Assembly: GCA_018401435.1 (NCBI GenBank)
Contig: JAGYJW010000025.1
Location: 38,250 to 102,249 of the forward strand
DNA from: Deltaproteobacteria bacterium
GTDB lineage: Bacteria > Myxococcota_A > UBA796 > UBA2385
Direction: 5' to 3'
Length of the DNA: 64,000 nucleotides
Under the pieces are notes generated by a model that saw nothing but the letters and a program-made list of their open reading frames with translations, was not told the DNA's origin and ran no database searches. The position numbers and the translations under genes are program-made. Shown here piece after piece: positions 55,393 through 64,000 of the stretch. The number at the start of each line of letters is the position of its first letter. Position 1 is the stretch's first letter.

Positions 55393-56036
55393 GGGGCGCG
55401 GCTTCAGCCCTGCTTTGGGCCCCGCTGGCCGGTCTTTGGGCCTGCTCGGAATACCAGGTGAAGAAGGGGGAGGACCGCAGTCCGGTGGCGCCGCCAGGGG
55501 CCGAGGACCCCGACGATTTTGGGGCGGCGCCAGATTGGAATGACTGCCCAACGGGCTACCTTGGCCACTACTACAACCTGCCATCGGACCACCCTGATCT
55601 GGAGCCGGGGGACGGCGCAGAGTCCGCGTTGATCGACCCGAATCTGGTGGACTGGTGGGATGAGGAGCGCCTGAGCTTCGAGCGCTTTGATCCTTCTTTG
55701 GACCAAGGGGGAGGCTGGTGGCCGGTGGACGATGGTCTGGCCGGAGATCCGGACTATTTCTCTGCACGGTGGACCGCGTGGATTCGGGTGAACGAGGCGC
55801 AGCCGGTCGAGCTGCTGGTGGGCGCGACCACCGACATCTTCGTCTTTGTGGACGATGAGCTGCTCTTTGCTGAGACGGGGCGCGAAGGCTTCGAGCCCCA
55901 TGTCGTCGCCCTCGACCTGCCCACCGGCCAGCTGCCGCTGGAGTTCCGCTTTGCCCAGCGAATGGCTGACAGCGCGCTTCGGGCGCGCTTCTTGAGCGAC
56001 CATGTTGCCGTCTGCTACCCGGATTTTTCCGACTGA
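55389..56036 (+). CDS. Lipoprotein with a PA14/fibro-slime-like domain
   Basis: The 215-residue product has a signal ending APLAGLWACSEYQ, an acidic Pro-rich linker, then YLGHYYNLPSDHPDLEPGDG. A beta-sandwich follows with WTAWIRVNEAQPVELLVGAT and TDIFVFVDDELLFAETGREG, close to PA14/fibro-slime patterns. VVALDLPTGQLPLEFRFAQR completes the fold. PA14 domains bind carbohydrates. It is the last gene of the surface run, with its start overlapping the cytochrome-like gene. Confidence 0.82.
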   Translation: MRGAASALLWAPLAGLWACSEYQVKKGEDRSPVAPPGAEDPDDFGAAPDWNDCPTGYLGHYYNLPSDHPDLEPGDGAESALIDPNLVDWWDEERLSFERFDPSLDQGGGWWPVDDGLAGDPDYFSARWTAWIRVNEAQPVELLVGATTDIFVFVDDELLFAETGREGFEPHVVALDLPTGQLPLEFRFAQRMADSALRARFLSDHVAVCYPDFSD

Positions 56037-56078
56037 GCGCCAGCCTTTGACCCGGGGCCCGCGCCGGTCGGCGGTCCA

Positions 56079-56930
56079 TCACCGCAGCTCCGTGTCATAG
56101 CAGGCCTCGAGCGGGGGAATCTGGCAGGCGCGGGCGTGGTTGGGATCGAGGATTCGGCCGCAGGCGTTGTTTCGGGTCCAGCGGGCGGCCTTGCAGGCCT
56201 CGCCCCGGTCTCCGCCGGTGTCCACAAGGGCGTCCTGGTAGAGGGTGGCCACCAGCGCCTCGTGGCCCAGGGGGCCTTCGCTGCTGGCATCGCAGGCGAA
56301 GACGCTGGGGTCATCGGCGCAAGGGGCGTGGCCATGCTGCACCTGGTGGGCGACCTCGTGGGCGAGCAGGGCCCAACCGCCAATGGCGTCCACCCGCTGC
56401 GTCCAGGCATCGCTGCCCCAATGCACCACGCCGCGGAGAATGCGGGCCTCGACATCCAGCTCGGGGCTGAACTGAATTCGATGCACCCCCAGGGCGACGT
56501 GCACATAGAGTGCCGGCCCGGCCGGGTCTGACCCCCGCAAGCCCAGCTCCTCTGCGATGGCCGCCAGGTCCGCGGTCAGGACGGGGCTGTTGCCCGGTGA
56601 GTCCAGCAGGTCCTGCAGGCTGCCAAAGTCCGCCGCCAGTCCGACATAGAGCGCGGCGATCAGGCCTCCTGCGGGCGTCCTGGGTTGCCTGATGGTGTGG
56701 GGTGCCTCGCCGAAGCTGTCCCAGTCCAGCCCGAAGTCCTCTGCGAGCGCCTCTGCGCAGTCCGCGGAGATGGGGGCATCCCCACCCTCGGCGGTCCAGA
56801 TGCCCACTGCCACCTCATCGGCCCCGAGGCCGCAGCGGCTGCGGGTGGCCTCATAGGAGGGAGGCGGCTGGCAGGCGACGCCGACGACGGTGAGGAGAAG
56901 GGCGAGAAGCGAGCAGAGGCGGTGGGGCAC
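56079..56930 (-). CDS. Lipoprotein with an HExxH zinc-peptidase-like motif
   Basis: The GTG at 56930 opens a 283-residue product starting MPHRLCSLLALLLTVVGVAC, a lipoprotein signal (VGVAC). The mature part contains WALLAHEVAHQVQHGHAPC, with HEVAH and additional His residues, the core of a zincin active site. Six or more Cys suggest disulfides. No known family comes to mind; the motif resembles small gluzincin-like lipoproteins. It converges with the surface operon (42 bases) and is divergent from the TonB-C gene. Confidence 0.75.
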   Translation of the reverse strand: MPHRLCSLLALLLTVVGVACQPPPSYEATRSRCGLGADEVAVGIWTAEGGDAPISADCAEALAEDFGLDWDSFGEAPHTIRQPRTPAGGLIAALYVGLAADFGSLQDLLDSPGNSPVLTADLAAIAEELGLRGSDPAGPALYVHVALGVHRIQFSPELDVEARILRGVVHWGSDAWTQRVDAIGGWALLAHEVAHQVQHGHAPCADDPSVFACDASSEGPLGHEALVATLYQDALVDTGGDRGEACKAARWTRNNACGRILDPNHARACQIPPLEACYDTELR

Positions 56931-57034
56931 AGGGGCATCCGCCCTGCGCGGTGCGGTCGGTCAGCGCCGCCGCGGAGGGCGCTCCCGACCGATGCAGCGG
57001 TCGTGCCGAACCCAAGTGCCTGAAAGCTCAGAAG

Positions 57035-57094
57035 GGGGGGTGTCGAAGCCTGTCGAATCCGACAGGGGGATTCGACAGTTTTTCGACACCCCCC
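57035..57094. promoter_or_regulatory. Nested inverted repeat with four TGTCGAA boxes
   Basis: Outer arms ggggggtgtcgaa (57035-57047) and ttcgacacccccc (57082-57094) are a perfect 13-base inverted repeat. Inside them, ctgtcgaat (57050-57058) and attcgacag (57070-57078) form a perfect 9-base pair. The motif TGTCGAA or its complement therefore occurs four times in 48 bases. It lies between divergent genes, about 135 bases before the ATG at 57230. It could be an operator bound by two dimers or a long hairpin; no U-tract favours termination. Confidence 0.7.
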
Positions 57095-57229
57095 AAGAAG
57101 CGTGCCAGGTCGAGCCCCCGTCGGTGCGGGGATGAGGCGCCTCCCGTCGCGGGTCCTGCTGCGGTGGAGCTGGCCAGGGCCCGGGTTCGGGCGCTACAGG
57201 GCCTGCCTCCCCTCGCCCTGGGATCCCCC

Positions 57230-57682
57230 ATGAAGACCGTGCTTCGCTTCGGCCCTCTCCTCGGCCTGCTGCTGGCCCCCGTCTCTCTGGCCGATGACAT
57301 CGGGGACCTGCTCAACAAGATCCCGACCATCGAACAGAAGGCCCCCGAGCCCGCTGAAGAGGAGGCTCCCGCCGAGGTGGACAGCCTCGCCGAGGACGGC
57401 TTGGAGGTCTATTCCGAGCGCTGTCGGAGCCATGTGCTGGCCGGCTTCAAGGCGCCGGGATCCGCCGCCCGCAAGAACCCGGAGATCCAGGCGCGGGTGG
57501 TGGTGAAGCTGCACGGCGACGGCAGCTACATGGGCCTTTCCATGACCGAGTCCAGCGGCGACAAGGGCTTTGACAAGGCCGTCATCAAGGCGCTCCAGGC
57601 AGCCGAGCCGTTGCCCAAGCCCCCGGTCACCCTGCGCAACGAGGTCGCGCGCGGCATCTCGGTGGTCTTCACCGCAAAGTAG
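57230..57682 (+). CDS. Exported TonB-C-terminal-domain protein
   Basis: The 150-residue product has a signal peptide (MKTVLRFGPLLGLLLAPVSL, cleaved after LAD-like residues), an acidic Glu/Pro-rich linker (EPAEEEAPAEVDSLAEDG) and a C-terminal domain. That domain has IQARVVVKLHGDGSYMGLSM, SSGDKGFDKAVIKALQAAEP and NEVARGISVVFTAK, the TonB-C/TolA-C strand-helix-strand pattern. It lacks an N-terminal membrane anchor, so it is probably free in the periplasm, unlike true TonB. Without ExbBD nearby a role in transport is unproven. It converges with the 57695 gene. Confidence 0.82.
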   Translation: MKTVLRFGPLLGLLLAPVSLADDIGDLLNKIPTIEQKAPEPAEEEAPAEVDSLAEDGLEVYSERCRSHVLAGFKAPGSAARKNPEIQARVVVKLHGDGSYMGLSMTESSGDKGFDKAVIKALQAAEPLPKPPVTLRNEVARGISVVFTAK

Positions 57683-57694
57683 GCCTGGACCCGT

Positions 57695-59587
57695 TCAAGG
57701 CAGGTCGAGGTCGTCCACCACGAAGCCGGCGCCATCCGATCGCAGCACCTCCACGAAGTAGCTGCGCTGGGTGGCGCCACGGACCTCCTGCCCGCCCCAG
57801 GCCAGGTATACGAAGTCGCCCTTTCGAAAGGTGAAGGGCGTGTCCGCCAGGCGGGCATCGGCGCGCACGCGTGGCGTCTCGATGATGAAGACGCGTGCCT
57901 GGTCGGGCTTCTCCATGGCCTCGGTCAAGGGGTCCACCACGATGACCGCCCCGCTGCCATCCACGACCGCCCGCAAGATGCGCTCCGAGACGCCGTCGCC
58001 GTCCAGATCGGCCCGCCACCCATCGAGCAGCTCGATGCTGCTGCGCGGCAGACCCACCGCCTCGACGGCGGCCAACGACTGGGCGAGATCGGCGTCGGAG
58101 AGCGCGTAGATGCCCGCCACCGTGGCGCCGGCGGGCGGATTCCGAGACACCGGACCGTTGGCGCGCACCCAGCCATCGGTGGACAAGGCCGGGGCGACGG
58201 AGCGGGGGGGACGCGCCCGATCCGGGGTGAGGCCGAGCACTTCGCGCACCAGGGGCGGCGGCACCCGCACCTCGCCCGAAACCAGCGTCCAGTCCTGCAA
58301 GGCAGGGGGAAGCCTGGCCAGGGGAGGCCCAGAGACCCGTGGGGGGGCGTTGCCACCCGAGACCGCCCACCCCGGCGGCAGAGGGCCCGACTTCAAGCTG
58401 CTGGACAAGGGCACAGCGGAGCTGTCGGGCCCCCGCAGGCTGGCCCAGGGCGTGCCGCCCGACAAGGGGGTCACCAGCCAGGCCGATCCGATGCGCTCAT
58501 AGACCCAGCCATTCCAAAGCAGGGGCGTGCTGGGCGGAGCCACCAGGTAGGCCCGGGTCTGGCGAAGCCCGGCGGCGGTGCGCGTCTGGCCGAGATCGAG
58601 CAGGTGTCCGGGCCGCAAGCTGATGCCGACCACCCGGCCCCCCTTGAAGCTGAGGAAGACCGGCCAGTTGTCGGGACCGCAACCATCGTCCCAGGGCACG
58701 GCTTGGAAGAGTCGGCCTTTGCCGACCGAAAGTTCGACGCCGGCTTGCCAACCCGCGGGCTGGTCGCTCACCCAACAGACCGGCAGAGCGGGCTCGGAGC
58801 TGCCGACCGGCAGGGTCGCGACCGCGGCCTCAGGCAGGCCCCACTCCGCCATCAGGCGGGCGACCTCCTCGTCCCAGCCCCGGCTTTCGCCCGATCCGGA
58901 CTGGGCCACCCAGCGCAAGGTCGGAAGGTACTTCCCCGTCAATTCCACCGGCGGATCCACCTGGTAGTCCACCCGACGGCCGATCACATCCAGGGTGAGG
59001 AAGGCCTCGGGGAAACGCTCGACCAGGGCCGGCAGGTCCGGGTGCCCGGCCCAGCGGGTGGCTGCAGCGCGCGCGCTCGCGGGGCTGGTGGCGTCGCGGA
59101 TGGCGGCTTCGGCGGCCTTCTCCGAGAAACGCTCACCGCTCTCGGTGCCCCGATAGACCGCAAAGAGGTCCACCAGCAAGGCCTCCGACGCGTCGGGAGG
59201 CAGCTCTCGCAGCGCGGCGGCAGCCTCTTCGGAGCGGGCCCGAGCAGCGGTCTCGGTGCCGGACCACTGTTGGCGAAAGGCGGCCCACACGGCGCGATCC
59301 CCGCGGGCCTGGGCGGCGGGCCAGAAGGCCCGGGCGCAGACATCGCGGACGGCGGGCTCTTCGCCCGGATCCCAGGCCTCCCAGCGCTCACAGCGGGCCT
59401 GTGCTGCGTCGAAGTTGCCGTCGATGACCAGACGTTCGACGGCGTCTTCTTTGCCTGCCAGGGCAGGCCTTGCCGCGCCGCCAAGCAGCGCGCAGATCAG
59501 CCCGCCCAGGGAGAGCCGCTGGAGCGACCGGTGGGTCGGTGGGGCTGCCTTGGGCGAGCTCCGAGGGGGGGCGGGTGCTTCCTTCAC
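57695..59587 (-). CDS. Large exported protein of unknown function
   Basis: The 630-residue product starts [20 protein letters not shown] and has a late signal-like segment, [20 protein letters not shown], followed by [19 protein letters not shown]. The first 230 residues are helical and TPR-like ([20 protein letters not shown]). The rest is beta-rich, with [20 protein letters not shown] and a C-terminal section including [20 protein letters not shown] (FG-GAP-like calcium loop). The predicted location is the periplasm. No family recognised. Only 12 bases separate it from the converging TonB-C gene. Confidence 0.75.
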   Translation of the reverse strand: MKEAPAPPRSSPKAAPPTHRSLQRLSLGGLICALLGGAARPALAGKEDAVERLVIDGNFDAAQARCERWEAWDPGEEPAVRDVCARAFWPAAQARGDRAVWAAFRQQWSGTETAARARSEEAAAALRELPPDASEALLVDLFAVYRGTESGERFSEKAAEAAIRDATSPASARAAATRWAGHPDLPALVERFPEAFLTLDVIGRRVDYQVDPPVELTGKYLPTLRWVAQSGSGESRGWDEEVARLMAEWGLPEAAVATLPVGSSEPALPVCWVSDQPAGWQAGVELSVGKGRLFQAVPWDDGCGPDNWPVFLSFKGGRVVGISLRPGHLLDLGQTRTAAGLRQTRAYLVAPPSTPLLWNGWVYERIGSAWLVTPLSGGTPWASLRGPDSSAVPLSSSLKSGPLPPGWAVSGGNAPPRVSGPPLARLPPALQDWTLVSGEVRVPPPLVREVLGLTPDRARPPRSVAPALSTDGWVRANGPVSRNPPAGATVAGIYALSDADLAQSLAAVEAVGLPRSSIELLDGWRADLDGDGVSERILRAVVDGSGAVIVVDPLTEAMEKPDQARVFIIETPRVRADARLADTPFTFRKGDFVYLAWGGQEVRGATQRSYFVEVLRSDGAGFVVDDLDLP

Positions 59588-59890
59588 GATCTTGTCACGC
59601 TCCCTACACGTCTGTTGTCCATCGGCGGCTTACTTCCCGGCTCCGCCGCCGTGGGGACACCCGCGGTGACCCTAACCGCATCAGCGGCTGGGCTGGGTGC
59701 TTGCGGTGTCGGCTGTCCTGCGGATGGCTTGCCCGGAGGCGCTCCTACAGATAGTCGCGCGGCCTGCTGTCGGCCCGACGTCGTGGACCCGGATTTCCGG
59801 ATCCCCCACGGTGCCGCGGGCGGGCCCGCAAGATTTTTTCATGCGCCTTCTTGGCGCTCTGCCATTCACAAGATCACCCAGGAGCATCCC
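59588..59890. other. Intergenic leader upstream of EF-G
   Basis: About 300 bases without a convincing gene. A short hairpin GCGCC-TTCTT-GGCGC lies at 59843-59857, preceded by ATTTTTTC. An AGGAG just before the GTG at 59891 is the ribosome-binding site. No clear -35/-10 pair could be fixed by eye. Confidence 0.45.
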
Positions 59891-61996
<2,106 letters not shown>

Positions 61997-62027
61997 TCCA
62001 CCCGGACGCGTTCCACTGGAGTTTTCC

Positions 62028-63278
62028 ATGCACAGTGAAGAGCTGAACGAGCGTAGTCCCGTCCGGGCCGTTGCGGCCGCGGTGCGGGGCGGGCTTGAGC
62101 CGGGCCAGATCGGCGCCGTCATGGCGCGGGCGGGCATCGGCAAGAGCGCCCTGCTCATCCACCTCGCCCTCAACCACATCCTGCGCGGCACCCCCGTGCT
62201 GCATGTCTCGCTCACCGACGGGCACGCCCGGGTGCGCAGCATGTACGACGAGATCTTCACCGAGGTGGCCAATGCCGCCCGGGTCGGAGATCGCGGCAAG
62301 GCCCTGGTGGAGATCGAGCGCAACCGCGTGATCCACTCCTGCCTGGGTGGCGGCTTTGGTGCCGCCGACATGGCGCGGCTGCTGGACAGCGTGGACGAGG
62401 TCATGCACTTCCGCCCTTCGGTGGTGGTGGTGGACGGCCTGGATGTCGCCGACATCGACGCCGCCGGCTGGCGGGCGGTCGCCCGCGATCGCTCCATCCG
62501 CATCTGGCTGGCCGTTCGCATGCACCGCGACAGCGGGCCCGACGTCGATGATTTCGCGCCGCGCTTCGACACGGCTGTCAGCCTCGTCCCCAGCGGCCAG
62601 GACATCGCCCTGCGCGTGCTGCGGGCCGGCGGACAGAGCCTGGATGCGCCGGAGGCCCTCAACCTCGACCCTGTCACCATGCTGGTGCGGCCCGAGGATG
62701 TGGTGGACCCGGTCACCTCGCCCCCCTCCCCGCACCCCGCCGCCTGCACGATGTATTCGGGCGGCGCGACCGGGGCCGAGGCCGCCTTTGGCGAGCAGGC
62801 CGAGAAGTTCGGCGTGCGCGAGATCAACTTCACCTTTGAGGGCCACAACCAGGCTCGCACGGTGGGTTGCCAGGTGCTGGACGAGCGCGAGCTTGCCGCT
62901 GGCGATGTGAGCCTCATCTATGTGGCCCACCGCCTGCACCGGCACTGGGACAAGACCGAGATCCTGCGTCGCGTCCTCCAGACCCAGTGGCATGTGGTCA
63001 GCCACGCCGCCCAGGTCTTCGTGGTCGGCGTGATCCAGCCCGATGGCACCGTTCACGGTGGCACCGGCTGGTCGGTCGAGCTGGCCAAGCGCTGGAACAA
63101 GCGCGTGTGGGTCTTTGACCAGGAGCACGGCGCCTGGTTCACCTGGAACGGCTCCAGCTGGACCCGCGGCACGCCCGTGATCGAGAGCCCCGAGTTCGCC
63201 GGCAGCGGCACCCGCTTCCTCAACGACGCGGGGCGCGCGGCCATCACCGATCTCTTCGAGCGCAGCTTCGGCGCCTGA
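62028..63278 (+). CDS. Fusion of a RecA-like P-loop NTPase with a SLOG-type nucleotide-binding domain
   Basis: The 416-residue protein starts 31 bases after EF-G. Residues 20-220 form a RecA/DnaB-like ATPase: Walker A VMARAGIGKSALLIHLALNH (33-40), VLHVSLTDG and Walker B PSVVVVDGLD (Asp136). From residue 240 a second domain starts TMYSGGATGAEAAFGEQAEK, continues INFTFEGHNQ and GDVSLIYVAHRLHRHW, and ends with VVGVIQPDGTVHGGTGWSVE and LAKRWNKRVWVFDQEHGAWF. This SGGA-plus-VHGGTGW layout fits the SLOG superfamily, whose members sense or process nucleotides. I do not know the two as a described pair. A clear terminator follows. Confidence 0.8.
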   Translation: MHSEELNERSPVRAVAAAVRGGLEPGQIGAVMARAGIGKSALLIHLALNHILRGTPVLHVSLTDGHARVRSMYDEIFTEVANAARVGDRGKALVEIERNRVIHSCLGGGFGAADMARLLDSVDEVMHFRPSVVVVDGLDVADIDAAGWRAVARDRSIRIWLAVRMHRDSGPDVDDFAPRFDTAVSLVPSGQDIALRVLRAGGQSLDAPEALNLDPVTMLVRPEDVVDPVTSPPSPHPAACTMYSGGATGAEAAFGEQAEKFGVREINFTFEGHNQARTVGCQVLDERELAAGDVSLIYVAHRLHRHWDKTEILRRVLQTQWHVVSHAAQVFVVGVIQPDGTVHGGTGWSVELAKRWNKRVWVFDQEHGAWFTWNGSSWTRGTPVIESPEFAGSGTRFLNDAGRAAITDLFERSFGA

Positions 63279-63305
63279 GCCCTGCGGCCCAGCCCGCTGT
63301 CTTGG

Positions 63306-63340
63306 GACCCCCGCCAGCCACTGCTGGTGGGGGTCTTCTG
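63306..63340 (+). terminator. Rho-independent-like terminator
   Basis: GACCCCCGCCAG and CTGGTGGGGGTC (one G-T pair) form a 12-base stem around a 6-base loop, followed by TTCTGCTT. It lies 28 bases after the P-loop/SLOG gene stop and should end the EF-G transcript. Confidence 0.8.
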
Positions 63341-63375
63341 CTTCCGAAGACGCCGCGAGGAGATAGCAGCGCAGC

Positions 63376-64000
63376 ATGGCTCCCGAAATCCCCGAACCCG
63401 TCCTCTCCGCCGATCGGGTGCGTCACCGGATCCTCGAAGATGTCGCCTTCTCGCGGCACCTCAACCCCTGCAATGCAGAGGCAGCGCGCCGCATCTTCTT
63501 GCGTGGCGCCGAGGCGCCTCCCTTCGAGTACATCCCGCTGCCTGACGCCGATGGCCTGCTGGCCACCCTGGACCGCCACGAACCGCCCCGAGATCACCCT
63601 GCCGGCGCGCTGGTTGGCGCCTGCTTCGACGACACCCGCCGGCTGATCGTGGCCCTTCGGGACCGCAGCGCCCAGGCCTTTGACGCGATGGCGCTGTCAG
63701 CCGGTTGGTACCCGACAGCCGAGCTTCTCGCCCTGCAATTCCCCGATGCCCCGCACCCGGGTGGGCCTGCGGAGTCCTTGTCTGCCCAGCCGGTGATCGA
63801 CCGGCTGCGGCAGGCCCTGGCCGAGCGCGGCCTCAGCCGCTGGGTGGTGGTCGAGGACACGGTGATGGCGGCTCGGGTCTTGGTGGATGGGGCCAAGCGC
63901 CTGCTGCGGGTGAACCCGCGGGCGCGCTTCCGGGCGGAGGATGTCGAGCGGCTGGTGGTGCACGAGATCGATGTTCACGCCGTGCGCTCTGCCAATGGCG
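63376..64000 (+). CDS. DUF1704-family (MATCAP-like) metallopeptidase, N-terminal part, runs off the window
   Basis: From ATG 63376 the frame stays open to the edge (208 codons). It shows SRHLNPCNAEAARRIFLRG and SLSAQPVIDRLRQALAERGL. The family signature follows: VNPRARFRAEDVERLVVHEI and DVHAVRSANG, with the HExxxH zinc motif (HEIDVH). DUF1704 proteins are often annotated as flavohemoglobin expression-modulating QEGLA proteins. Their eukaryotic relatives MATCAP/KIAA0895L are tubulin-tail peptidases. The C-terminal third ligand and the QEGLA region are beyond the window. The substrate in bacteria is unknown. Confidence 0.85.
   Translation, partial: MAPEIPEPVLSADRVRHRILEDVAFSRHLNPCNAEAARRIFLRGAEAPPFEYIPLPDADGLLATLDRHEPPRDHPAGALVGACFDDTRRLIVALRDRSAQAFDAMALSAGWYPTAELLALQFPDAPHPGGPAESLSAQPVIDRLRQALAERGLSRWVVVEDTVMAARVLVDGAKRLLRVNPRARFRAEDVERLVVHEIDVHAVRSANG

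Noticed and set aside
50146..56082. Minus-strand frame extending the MopE-like gene to over 2,700 codons
   Set aside because: Everything above 50145 is antisense to the lipoprotein/DUF1501 operon, and a signal peptide with AGGAG marks the real start at 50145.

Overview
The window is GC-rich (roughly 70%) chromosomal DNA from what is most likely a Myxococcota (former deltaproteobacterial) organism. The evidence is indirect but consistent. There are more than ten lipoproteins with classical lipoboxes, a MopE-like protein with CDGKDNDCDG repeats, a beta-helix protein with a MYXO-CTERM-like tail, a DUF1501 protein next to an outer-membrane CxxCH lipoprotein, and an EF-G of the spd/mitochondrial type. 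Genes are tightly packed, often with ATGA start/stop overlaps. I see no tRNA, rRNA or CRISPR array.

Layout. 1-12170 is an accessory region. It holds a transposase fragment at the left edge and a secreted subtilisin-like protease whose 5' end contains an 11-base C tract that puts the start out of frame. It also holds a full SNF2-type helicase, two relics of that helicase gene (856-1365 and about 12097-12168), a 14-bp tandem repeat array, and an unrecognised three-gene operon that includes a zinc-peptidase-like protein. 12172-14273 encodes a collagen-like lipoprotein and an L-type-lectin-like lipoprotein. 14390-20571 is a complete, translationally coupled Entner-Doudoroff operon (zwf-pgl-edd-eda) plus a methyltransferase. 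20560-30273 is mostly housekeeping and conserved genes: a thioesterase-HutD fusion, a DUF486 membrane protein, a lipoprotein behind a sigma-54 promoter, an ene-reductase, a short-chain dehydrogenase-like protein, an AIM24 protein, an amidohydrolase and an ATP-grasp enzyme.

30270-40370 contains several broken genes. These are a membrane-protein gene interrupted near 31.1 kb, a roughly 1,950-residue M48 peptidase/TerB/SF1-helicase/nuclease-like fusion split by several frameshifts, and a glycoside hydrolase split at a short homopolymer. A second ATP-grasp paralogue lies between them. 40379-46391 returns to intact genes: a pseudouridine synthase, a beta-propeller, an esterase, an MTH1-like NUDIX hydrolase, a MYG1 homologue and an orphan HcrB-like flavoprotein. 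46463-56930 is a cell-surface block: beta-helix and MopE-like proteins on the minus strand, then a plus-strand run of lipoproteins with a DUF1501 TAT protein and two CxxCH proteins. 57230-64000 ends with a TonB-C protein, a large exported protein, EF-G, a P-loop/SLOG fusion and a truncated DUF1704 peptidase.

The best candidates for undescribed biology are: the peptidase-TerB-helicase fusion (31870-37728); the P-loop/SLOG fusion downstream of EF-G (62028-63278); the unknown operon behind the tandem repeat array (8551-12090); the homopolymer switch in the secreted protease (4363-4373); and the nested inverted repeat at 57035-57094. Several frameshifts sit in or near C/G runs, so read-level confirmation is needed before calling any of them biological.
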